A DNA stretch of 64,000 bases. It comes from Bisporella sp. PMI_857. Its lineage: Eukaryota; Ascomycota; Leotiomycetes; Helotiales; Helotiaceae. The position numbers and the translations under genes were made by a program. A model generated the notes under the pieces. That model ran no database searches. It saw only the letters and a list, made by a program, of their open reading frames with translations, and was not told the origin of the DNA. Positions 10,352 through 19,742 of the stretch are shown here, one piece after another (the first letter of the stretch is position 1; each line of letters begins with the position of its first letter). The stretch covers positions 186,001 through 250,000 of the forward strand of contig JAJSPD010000022.1 in the NCBI GenBank assembly GCA_021307315.1, in the 5' to 3' direction.

Positions 10352-12244
10352 TCAACCACCAAATATGCCTAAGATTTGTTCTAGAATACCAGTTCTTCCT
10401 TCATTGTTACCCTCAGGTGGCTTCAAGTCACTCGCTTTCAGAACAACCAGCGCAAAGACGCCAGAGATTGTCATGAGCAGACCCACTCCCAGCCATGCAA
10501 ATACACGGGCAAAGCTAATATCAGCAACAAGTCTTGTCTCCGCCCGAAAGCCATTATTCGAAGGCCTCTTTTCGTCATCGAAGCTATGACTGAGCATGTC
10601 CCACGCGCCGAGGTACCCTTGACGGACGAGGCTTTTGACATAGTTATCGAGGTTATTGAAAGTTGATAGCTGCGACACGTTCGAAAGAGAAAGCATGGTC
10701 AATAGGTCGGGGAGCATCCATATAGCCTCTTGCACCCATGGGTTAGCCTCGTACACCACGTCTTGGATCGGCGTCATATCCTCTACGACGCGGGAGCTGG
10801 AACCGATATACGTGGCGCGTGAGCTTTTCGTAACCCCTGCACTAAAATCGATCTTTCCGAGCAGAAAGCAGTTCTCGTCTGCTTCGGTACCCATAGTGCC
10901 CTGGACGAGATATGGCAAGGTATTCATGTCTCCGAAAACCGTATTGGGGATTTTAGGACACTCCGGGTCTGTGTACTCTTCGCTATAATGTCGTCGAAAG
11001 ACCATGACTGCCACTGTCATAGTGCCGGAGAATTTGATGGCTGGCGGTGGCTTGACGGTGGTTTCTGGGCCGTTCTGTAGATTTCCCATGTCATACACGA
11101 GTGTAATGCCTCCACGAAAATAATACATTGGGTCGTCTTCGACCAAGGTCAGCTTCTTGCCGTCGATGGGCCACTCGTTCTCCATCACCTCGTCCTTGTT
11201 GCGATACCAGCGAATGCCATTAATATTGATGCATGGAATAGTAACGTCGACTAGAATCGAGTTCTGGGGTAAGGCGTCGTTATTCACAACATGGCGGCAT
11301 CCGTTTCCTACCAGGGACTTGCCTTGTTTGTCCACGGTGGATGTGTCCGCCCAAGCTAAGTTGGCATATCCCGCCGCAGACCTTAGGTATCCCCTTTTTG
11401 TTCCTCCTTGCATGTTGTACCACTTCCACATACTAATGTTTGCCGTCGGGTCAACCGGATTCACGAGAGTGGCGTTGGTGGAAATATGAATGGCCGAGTT
11501 CCAGTTGACTGACCCCGTGATAATAGGGCCGATGAAAGCTTGGATAAAAGCGGCGATGACTGCAACCGATATGATCCAGTTGCTCAAATCTCTCGATGTA
11601 TCCTTTAGACCTTGAAGCACAAATGGTAAACGCCATCGGATCATCTTTGATACTTGGGCAGGGGACGCTGGCTTGTTGCTGGTTAACATATGTCGGCCAA
11701 AGGCCCACAGGACAATAGTGGACCACACGCTGACGATAATCTTGATGACTACTAAGGCGACGGAAACTAGCGTTGTTATGTCAGAGACACGAAGGAGTAA
11801 CTTGCCTTCGACATAGCGTGGGCTAGACTTATCTCCTGCCTTGTATCCATCCAGGGCAAGTGATATGGCTAACGCAAGTGCGATGCAGCACGCTCCGTGG
11901 ATAAACAGAATAAACCACGCCCTGGCCGCGGCCGGGACTGTGTGCCTGCTTTTCTGAGTGCTGGGTGGTTCCGAAACGACTTCTGTCTCTGCCACTGGTG
12001 ACTGCTGCTCAGCGACAACATGGGAACCATTTTTAGTGTCCATATCGCGAAATGTAATGGGATACAGGCTAGGTATTTCTCCGGTGTTGGGAGCTGCTGT
12101 AATTTTCACAAATTGAGGTTCAAGGTGCATACTTATCTTAAGGAGCCCGCCGTTCGAGGACTCCGATGACCAGGAAAAAGTCGGATTGATTGTGCAACAA
12201 TGCTCCCTCCCCCATGTTTCGCAATAGCGATGTGAAATAACCAT
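10352..12244 (-). CDS. Multipass membrane protein with large extracytoplasmic domain, unknown function
   Basis: One uninterrupted 630-aa frame. The first ~70 residues are not hydrophobic, and Met68 (position 12043) is a plausible alternative start, giving about 563 aa. Hydrophobic segments lie near residues 108-132 (WFILFIHGACCIALALAISL), 152-178, 224-248 and 590-615. Between the third and fourth is a ~330-residue loop with several N-glycosylation sequons (NAT, NIS, NVS) and a few cysteines, suggesting an extracellular or lumenal domain. The final tail is short. The layout (three TMs, long loop, one TM) occurs in uncharacterised fungal proteins I recall only loosely. No enzymatic motif is visible. 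Codon structure looks intact, and there are no stops in 1.9 kb. Confidence 0.75.
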   Translation of the reverse strand: MVISHRYCETWGREHCCTINPTFSWSSESSNGGLLKISMHLEPQFVKITAAPNTGEIPSLYPITFRDMDTKNGSHVVAEQQSPVAETEVVSEPPSTQKSRHTVPAAARAWFILFIHGACCIALALAISLALDGYKAGDKSSPRYVEGKLLLRVSDITTLVSVALVVIKIIVSVWSTIVLWAFGRHMLTSNKPASPAQVSKMIRWRLPFVLQGLKDTSRDLSNWIISVAVIAAFIQAFIGPIITGSVNWNSAIHISTNATLVNPVDPTANISMWKWYNMQGGTKRGYLRSAAGYANLAWADTSTVDKQGKSLVGNGCRHVVNNDALPQNSILVDVTIPCININGIRWYRNKDEVMENEWPIDGKKLTLVEDDPMYYFRGGITLVYDMGNLQNGPETTVKPPPAIKFSGTMTVAVMVFRRHYSEEYTDPECPKIPNTVFGDMNTLPYLVQGTMGTEADENCFLLGKIDFSAGVTKSSRATYIGSSSRVVEDMTPIQDVVYEANPWVQEAIWMLPDLLTMLSLSNVSQLSTFNNLDNYVKSLVRQGYLGAWDMLSHSFDDEKRPSNNGFRAETRLVADISFARVFAWLGVGLLMTISGVFALVVLKASDLKPPEGNNEGRTGILEQILGIFGG

Positions 12245-12454
12245 GAATATACCAAAATGGGTCGGGTGTCGCTGCAGGATAGTGTAGCAGCGGACCGATT
12301 CTCGCCAAAGTGAACTGCTTTAAGCCAGTTATTTGCGTTGGCGGAAATAGTAAGAGCTTATTGGCCGGCGCACACGTTCAGCTCATATAACAGATGAGCA
12401 CCGTAATTCTTCATGCATCTTTGACAGCTGTCAGCACGGTTTCTGGGCGGAGTG

Positions 12455-12700
12455 AATCTACTTTTCTAATTGGTCGCTTACCACTTCCCTTAGCGGGCCC
12501 GGCCGAAGCAGACAACGCCTTGCTCTGGAGGTGAGGCTCTTGTACAACAAAGAGCTGAAAAGTTGGGATAGAATTTAGAATGGGAGGTATTCAGAATATA
12601 TTGAGGAGGGCAGCGCTGGGGCGTTTTAATTAAAATATAGATTGAGGCACCACTCCACTTGTAGCAACGCCACGTACTTGACACTTGGTTGCTGGTAAGT
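12455..12700 (+). repeat. Dispersed repeat, family C copy 1
   Basis: Aligns by eye with 43910-44115 in the same orientation. Shared blocks are 'ATTGG(T/C)CGCTT', 'GAGGCTCTTG..CAACAAAGAG' and the end 'TTAATTAAAATATAG / TTAGTTAAAATATAG'. Both copies are followed by a family-B element. The content is probably the decayed 3' end of a transposon. Confidence 0.5.
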
Positions 12701-12916
12701 AGAATGTGGTAAATTGTGTCTGATTGTTGCTACTACTCCAATACGATCTTTTATATGCTACAGGCGGGTTATGCGACCGAATCCCCTATTCACTCCTCCA
12801 TTGATTCAGGACCCACAAAATCCCTTCACGTGACTAAAATTCCAACATAGATATTTTATGATAGCCTGACTATCGTGGCTTTGGAATGTCCATTTTGCAA
12901 GTTGCGACGACGGACT

Positions 12917-13070
12917 TGTCGACATTACTACGGCACGCGCTGTACATTTACGGATACCGTATATAGAGCCCGCTCTCCCCCAGCTCCTTTCTCTTCCTTA
13001 GCCTTAGATTCTTACGTATTATACCACCGTTGCCCACTGTATCTGTAGATCCCCAGCGCATATCGTGACA
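12917..13070 (+). mobile_element. MITE-like element, family B copy 1
   Basis: About 154 bp. The right end, GTATCTGTAGATCC then CAGCGCATATCGTGACA, is an imperfect inverted complement of the left end, TGTCGAC...GGCACGCGCTG...TTACGGATAC, giving ~30-bp terminal inverted repeats. Related copies start at 44137 and 61853. There is no coding capacity, so it was presumably mobilised in trans. Confidence 0.5.
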
Positions 13071-13479
13071 ACTTAAGCCTAAAATCTGCCATTTCATGAC
13101 TTTCACCAGCATTGCTCCAATACTACCTTCCTAGGGTTTCCTTGTTGATCAATATCGCTTTTCGTCCATCTTTAAGACAAACTATTTTAGACTCCTCTAC
13201 TGTTCCAATATTGTTGTCGGCAATTTGACTTTCATCAACGCAATCCGGTCATTGAACGCCGGGCGGTTGAAATTTTTCGGACATCTAAAAAGTTTAAGCT
13301 TAAAAACAATAAAAGACTACGCACTATTGCTCGCCTTGTACTAATTGTTTGCGTCTATTTGTAAAGCTTAAGACGGGATACAATGCAAACGGACACGCAA
13401 CAAAGACTCTGACTTTATATTAAAATGACTGCCAGGTAAGCTTAACGCTAAGTGCGTTGGCATAACCAAAAAAGCACGC

Positions 13480-14003
13480 GCTTAAACTTCGTTTATACAG
13501 GGTTGACAAGTCTTCAATTTGCAGTACTTGCACTCAAATATGTACCAATGAGGTACAGAGTAGCACATAGATGTAACAAACAGTGGGCAGCAGGAAGGAT
13601 TGTAATATAGTAGGTGAGGATACACGACTGGCAATGCAAAAGTAATAGTATTGTATCGATATGAAATGTAGGCCTTTGAATTTATGAGAGACTCAAGCTT
13701 GCCCTCTCTCAAAGAGTTCGAACTTCCTTTTATGTCCTTCGCCCCTCGACTGTGTTGAATTATTTTCCTACAGTGTCACCAAGCTTGTGACTTTAGTATC
13801 TCCGAAGGCATTCTAACAGCTGAAGCCCACGACAGTCTAACCCATACGCCTTTGTAGTGGCTGCAAGCCTGTGGCTGGCCATGGGCGGTTTACGCCGTTT
13901 GGGGCCCTGATCGTTGTGTAGCTGAAAACCTTAATTTTTCCTGTAAGGACTACTTTCCCATATCCGGGGTCTTGAACTGGTTTGACGGATCCTGGCTGTT
14001 ACA
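13480..14003 (-). repeat. LTR-like repeat, family A copy 2
   Basis: Ends CCTGGCTGTTACA at 14003, so it begins TGTAACAGCCAGG on the minus strand. The last ~265 bp align closely with 16785-17046, and the earlier part aligns more loosely with 6780-7276. Its edge abuts the truncated NACHT sequence at 14012, so it probably inserted into, or truncated, that gene. Confidence 0.55.
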
Positions 14004-14011
14004 GCATGCTA

Positions 14012-15706
14012 CTACACACGATCCAAGGTGATAGCGTCCGAGATTTTCTCCACACCCCCATGGGCAAATGATCTCTCTATAGCCATGGAGGAGCGACTAG
14101 TCATAAAGATCCGTAAGACGAATTTCTCACCAATCTTGGCTGGAAAGGGGGTGAGTGCAGAATAGCTCACACATTCGTCAAGCGCATCGATCACCCAATA
14201 TTGTAGTTGGTATAGTTCAGTGCACAGAAAGTGTCGTAGAGAGTTCGCCAAATGGAACTCTCGTCGTTCCTGTCGATCAGGGTCCCTTCTTTGTGCATAG
14301 CGAGCTTATCTCGAATAGTCGTGTTTGACGACGCCATCTACCCAGCCATGGAGCGGAGAAGTTCTGCAACCGCCGACTTCCCAGTATTGCTGCCTTGGAA
14401 AAGAAGTATGAACAGTCGCAGTCACATTCCTCAAGGTATTTAACGACATGGCCCGCGATGGTAGATATTTCCTGAGGCTGGCTCTCCACTCAGCAGGTAG
14501 CATTTTGGTGACTGATCAAATCCTTCTTGCCAATTCAGGGAGAGGGGGCTATCTATGGGTCAGGTACAATAACCATCAGCCTGATGATGTACCGTATTTG
14601 CCAGATCAGCTCTTTGTCGCTTAGTAAGTCCCAGATAACGTGAGAGGATTTTCATCTGATCTTCGCGCTGTAGTGTATACGGCGGGAAATAAGTTGTTGA
14701 ACAGGCTAGGTCTAAGGATCATACCTAGCCTATTGGGGAAGTTGTAGGTATGCTTGCGCAAGATGCATACGTACTTTTGCCTTTGATGATGAATCTACTG
14801 ACGTGTGCGTTACGTCGTATGTGATACTCACGTGTGAGTATCACACCTCCCTAAGTAGAGAGATTCCCTCCTATAGTTTACGTTCTACAACCTTCAGCAA
14901 TTGACTCGTTTTACCCCATACTCTCTGACGGCCCCGTGACTCTCTTCTTCTATTTCTACATAAGTCTTCTCAATGGAAGTAATCGTACTGGCAAACGCAT
15001 TTCGGAGGGCACAGTAGTTGCTATCGGAAGGACTATCGAACTTGCAGATGTTAGAATGGTCGGCATTAATAATTTGGACCTCTTCCACAGGAAGTTCAGG
15101 GATAGCAGATCGTTTCTCGACGATCAAACCCAAGGCAGTTAGCAATGCCTCGAAGAAGGATCGCGGACGGATCCCTTTCTAAGCATAGCAGAAATTATCA
15201 TTCATTGTATGGCCGCGGAATTTGGAGACAAACTATCCACATAGGCTTTGGATCCATGATCAACAGCGAGTTTAAGGACTCTACCCAAAAGATCTGCCAC
15301 ATCGGCACCTCTGTGGGTAGTAACAAGGAAGAACAAACTGTGGATGCGGGAGGCAATTTTCGTGTAATTCGGGTCCTGCTTTGCTATAAGAAGCAGCTCC
15401 TTGATGACTATTCCTGCATACTATGTCCTACCAGAACGATTGGGGTATCCTTCTCATTTTTATTCAGAGAGAGAGAGAATTGTGCATCTCAGCTAGCAGA
15501 GCCTGGCCAAAGTTGTGGATAGTCAAGGTGCTCGCCCTTCTCTTCCACCAGTTGGAATCATATCCGAAGGCGTGCACGCGCACGTTCTTCAAGCGTGCTC
15601 CCTTTGGCAACCATTGCTGGGGCCGGTAATTGGCAATATGAGGTGTCTTGCTCCATGTTTTCCTCGAGCCTCCGCCAAGACTATGCACGAAGTCGAAGTT
15701 AATCAA
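14012..15706 (-). pseudogene. Disrupted SesB-type alpha/beta-hydrolase + NACHT gene
   Basis: Read on the minus strand from 15706, several broken frames give the order of a SesB/NACHT death-related protein. First: DFVHSLGGGSRKTW, HIANYRPQQWLPKGA, VRVHAFGYDS. Then: TPIVLVGHSM, where the frame shifts inside the lipase nucleophile elbow, followed by KQDPNYTKIASRIHSLFFLV and THRGADVADLLGRVLKLAVD. Then (15145-14894): DHSNICKFDSPSDSNYCALR. After a 14.69-14.87 kb LTR-like insertion come NACHT parts: ESQPQEISTIAGHVVKYLEE and CDCSYFFSKAAI (14503-14277), and YWVIDALDECVSYSALTPF, LRIFMTSRSSMAIERSF (14251-14012). Several stops and frameshifts prevent expression. The rest of the NACHT and any repeat domain are absent beyond the family-A repeat. 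Known role of intact relatives: non-self recognition and cell death. Confidence 0.8.
14692..14870. repeat. LTR fragment inside the SesB-NACHT pseudogene
   Basis: Starts TGTTGAACAGGCTAGGTCTAAG and contains GTAGGTATGCTTGCGCAAGATG and the palindrome TGATACTCAC-GT-GTGAGTATCA. It is the inverse of 62392-62806 with an internal deletion joining 'CCTAGCCTAT' to 'TGGGG'. It separates hydrolase from NACHT sequence. Confidence 0.55.
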
Positions 15707-16784
15707 GGGTTCTGAGGGTTCGTGAAGAAGCGTGAAGCCAAGCCGGCCGGCCCCAAGTGTCGTCGCTTGAGTCAGGGGAGCCGCCGATGCTTGCTATGCT
15801 TGGTCTTGGGTTTGGGGACAAGTTGCTAATGTGACGAGCTGTAAATCTTGTGCCCAGAGGAGATTTGCGATGGACACCTTTCGGGTTGTGGCGCGAGCGG
15901 TAGAGGTGATGATGGAGGTGGAGCCTGACAAGTATTCAAAAGTTAGTGAGTGATGCGTACTATGGATCAGAACGCCAGTCCAGTAACATTAAGCATAGCT
16001 TGGACACGAGGCCACTTACCATGTTTATGTCGTGTCGTGCCGTCAACGTCTCCATCTCCCAGTATCTCAACGGGCGCATGTGTGGATAATTGTTCTTCGT
16101 TGTATTGTATTATACTATCTGGACGTCAATATTCGAATGAATACGACAGAAGGTCAGGAGTGGAGTGAGATTCTCGGGTGCCTGGCGTTGCTGTATCCTT
16201 CAGCTCCTGCAGGCAAGTTGTGGGGTTTCGAGCGGCCCAACCCGACATATTGTAATATTACCCTCGTTATGAATCACTCGTTATACAGCACGGTGGTGGT
16301 GGGAGATGTACAAGGCGTGGAGTGTGGACTATAGTGTGTGAGTGGTGTCCCAGTTGCAGCAGCGGATGATTAATGTCCCTCTTCGCGAGAGGAACTTGAT
16401 CCTTACTAAGTGAGGTGCGCTACAAACACACCTGCATCTCTAAATACAAATATTGTGTTTCATTCACTTAAGGTTAAATGAAGCACTGCAGAGCTGTCCG
16501 TCGGGTGTCCAGCGCATTTGCAGCTTTCAACTAACGCTCATCCTTTCCGCGACCCCCCCAGCGTATTTAGCAGAGCCAAATGATCTACCCAATTCCTTGA
16601 GTCACCTTCGCCCCACCTTAGTCCTCGTCGGCCTGGTCGAAGAAGTGCGTCTTGAGGTATCTACCTCCACGGTGATTTATTAATCGCTACCTACCCATCT
16701 ACCTACCTATCCGAAACTCTCCTCTCATAGCCAAGCCCCAAGGGCTTTAAGCGAGATAGGGCCAAGGCCGTGACATCTAGCTTC
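15707..16784. other. No recognisable gene
   Basis: Short frames only, none with family resemblance or splice-compatible continuation. A CTACC-rich micro-repeat lies at about 16685-16712. Confidence 0.4.
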
Positions 16785-17046
16785 TTTTTATATCCTTCGG
16801 CCCTCGACTGTGTTGTATTCTTTTCCTACAGAGTCACCAAGCTTGTGGTTTTAGTACCCCCGAAGGTACTCTAGCAGCTGAAGCCCACAACAGTTTAGGT
16901 CATACGCCTTCGTAGTGGTTGCAAGCCTGTGGCTGGCCATAGGCTGGTTGCGCGTTTGCTGCAGCCGAAAACCTTAATTTCCCCCGTAAGGAATTTTATT
17001 CCATATCCGGGGTCTTGAACTGGCTTGACGGATCCTGGCTATTACA
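16785..17046 (-). repeat. LTR-like repeat, family A copy 3 (partial)
   Basis: About 262 bp closely matching 13740-14003: 'CCTCGACTGTGTTG', 'TCACCAAGCTTGTG', 'GCAAGCCTGTGGCTGGCCAT', 'TATCCGGGGTCTTGAACTGG' and terminal GATCCTGGCTATTACA. Most differences I noticed between the two copies are transitions. Confidence 0.6.
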
Positions 17047-17546
17047 GTTTCCTTTGTGCTTAGAATTCAATTCAACCACTTTACCCGTATTGACCTACAG
17101 CTCTACGAGCTACAATACACTTTCTGCTACGTTTATTGAATTCATATGTATAACGCAACAATCATATATGATGTCTTCGGCTACTTCGCTCAAACTATCC
17201 AAGGTAGTGACATCCTGACAACATCTGACAAGCACTAGGACAAGGCGTTTATGCCTGACTTTTTTGATGGCGAGCCAGCAAACACGGCCTGGTCATCCCC
17301 CGGACTACGATACCAAGAAAGCAGCATTAGGCAGTATATCTTCCATAAAGACCTAGGGATAGATAGAAGACCGAATGGTATAACCTTTATCCTATTCTTC
17401 TAAACTAGGAAGCTCCGACTAAGGCTTACTACGTCACTAGAGGTTTCTTTATCTATAAGTCAGGTATCTCTCTAGTCATGAGAGAGCTACTCATGGCCTG
17501 GAAGGTCAGTGTAAAAATAGATCTTACTAGAGATAACAACCGTAGT

Positions 17547-17800
17547 TGTAACAACTCAAGCTGAACAGGGATCTCGATCCGTAGATCCAGGTGGAAGGAC
17601 TCAAAAGTGTGAACAACTATCAATTGCTATAACTAAGAGAACAAGCTACAGACAGAAGAAGGGAAGGAAAGCAGCGCTCTATATACAGGAAGCTGGCCGG
17701 AGGCCAGTATAAGCGAGCTTTAGGATGTCTGGTGCTGAGCTCCGTCCGAGCTCTGGCGTGTCCGGTGCTGAGCTCCGTCTAAGAAGTCAGGGCCGTGACA
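17547..17800 (-). mobile_element. Solo LTR, 254 bp
   Basis: Bounded by TGTAACAAC on the left and CCGTGACA on the right, i.e. TGTCACGG...GTTGTTACA on the minus strand. Flanks are GTAGT and GCAGT, an imperfect 5-bp target-site duplication. Near its right end a GGTGCTGAGCTCCGTC unit is duplicated. There is no internal retroelement sequence. Confidence 0.55.
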
Positions 17801-18291
17801 GCAGTATGATTTTTAAGCCGCTAAGGAGGATATTTAAAGCTGATGACATTACACTTGCAATTTGTACTTTTGATATCTCATCGCAGACCTTATCGTTATC
17901 TACCGAGTTGCGAATACCAAACGTCTATTAATATTGCAAACCACGACTGTAGCGAGGTTGGCAGAGTTCATCACAGCCCTCGAATTCATTCTCTAGTTTG
18001 AATTATTCACTCGTCCGGCCATCAGTTGGTCAAGGTCGCAGAGGTACAGGCGGAAGCTTTAATGTGACACATCGGACCATTTAATAAACACCTGGCCTTG
18101 TCATAGGCTTTATTCTGAGAAAGAGTGTGAGCGGACTTCGTATTAATGGGTGGATGGCAAGGGAAGGTTACGTACTGCTTCATTTCGTCGGTGGAGATCC
18201 CAGAAACATTATCTCTCTTACACAACTGCGAATCTTACCTGGGCAGTAATTCCATACTCTGGGGGTTTCAATATTTACAAGTTCAGCTGTC

Positions 18292-19318
18292 TCATGAGAA
18301 CAGAATAGAAATTTGCACTTCGTCGGTTCTTTTGCTATCTGAGGGCAGTTTATTTGAAGCGCTGCGACTAGCTGAGAGCCATGCCGCCAGGCTCGAATGA
18401 ACCTCGATCTCCCCCTCACCAACTCCCTTCTTATCGAGGAAGCTTTGGCTCTGCAAGTCAATAGAATTTTCAGCTTTGCTCATGGGCGACGAATTGCCAG
18501 TCAGGTTACCAGATTCGCCATCTGAGAATGGCGATTGGTGGTTCCACGGATCCACGGAATCCTTTTCTGCCCCAAGAGTGGACTTTGACACCGACTCTGA
18601 GACATGAGGTAACTTTTCTGGTGGTGAAAGGGGTGATACGGCGTCCACCTGTCTCCCTGGATCAGGTGGAGGTATGTACTGCGCTCGAAGTGCTTGAACT
18701 TCTAGTAGAAGCTCTCTCAGACATGTCTCGTTCTTCGTCCCGACATTCAAGACGGCTTTCAATGCTTCCCTATTTACATCAGTCAAAGGCTCTTCAAAGA
18801 GATTCTAGGATAGATCCGAGATCAACATACAGGCTCTGAAGCTGCAGTGACATGAGGATGGACGTCTTGCTGTACTCCAACTGCACTCTGAGATCTTGGA
18901 GTTCCTTCCGCACTGTCACCCAAGAGTACTGCGATATGAGCTTATCAAAAGAACTCCCCCCTTCCATCAGACTCTTGACGCGGGTTGTCTTCTCCCGTAT
19001 GTCTCGCATCGTAGCCTTGCACGCAGTCAATGCAAACCCCATGTCGGGAGCAGTGGGTTGCACTCTAAGCACATTCGAGAGCTGATCTTCCTCGAGAATT
19101 ATCCGCAGACGATGCAAAACAGCTCGCAAAGCCTTCACTTCTTGGCTAATCTGAGTGAGCTCTTTCGGGGCGTTTTTTGCATCCTGGATTGTAGTGGTCA
19201 AAACTGTTCCGACCTTGACTGTGAGCGACAGTAGAGCAACAACGCTAGCTGTGACGGAAAGGGGATCCATATTCAGCACTTGAGAATTGACAATGACTGA
19301 GTATTTCTTAGAGAACAC
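18292..19318 (-). pseudogene. HeLo-like N-domain protein, split by a frameshift
   Basis: The frame 19318-18794 contains MDPLSVTASVVALLSLTVKV, the classical start of fungal HeLo-like/STAND N-terminal domains, here likely from Met17 (about 19270). It is followed by DAKNAPKELTQISQEVKALR and long amphipathic helices ending VDLGSILESL. The continuation is in another frame (18786-18292): EEPLTDVNREALKAVLNVG, then QYIPPPDPGR and a Ser/Pro-rich tail. At the junction the bases CTTTGAAGAG give ESL-stop. Removing one T would restore ESLEEPLTD, so a single-base insertion is the simplest explanation. There is no NACHT or NB-ARC after it. It could be a recently killed stand-alone death effector, or a sequencing error in an intact gene. 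Confidence 0.65.
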
Positions 19319-19742
19319 AGCTTGAAAATTTAGATGAAATCCACAGTCAACGTGAGAATCAGTGAATCATGTGGTTTGTAAGCAGGTGTTGCGGGTTGTG
19401 GCCCTGTGTCTGCCTTGTCGTTTCTGCCCAATGTTCCAGAAATGAGGTGGCTGGCGGTGGACTGCTCAGCCTTGCCACAGGCTTCATGAACACCAATTAT
19501 CTCGCGGCAACCTAACTCCAAGCACTCACCGGCATTAAGGAATTTTGCCATCAAGCAGCCAAAGTGAAGCTTCCTGCAGCAACTATGTAGATGAGTTCCA
19601 CTATGTTTTGTGTTCAAGGTTTCGGTATCGTCACCAGTTCACACCTTTAAAGCTGCTCCTTTCCGCTCTCTTTGAAGAATCCCGGACTACCTGGTAATAT
19701 ATCATCAACCACTGTGGACCAAATGAAACCAATGTTGACAAT
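19319..19742. other. Intergenic; one unsupported short frame
   Basis: A 95-codon minus-strand frame (19617-19330) has seven cysteines but no leader or family resemblance. I do not call it. The region probably holds the divergent promoters of the flanking genes. Confidence 0.35.
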
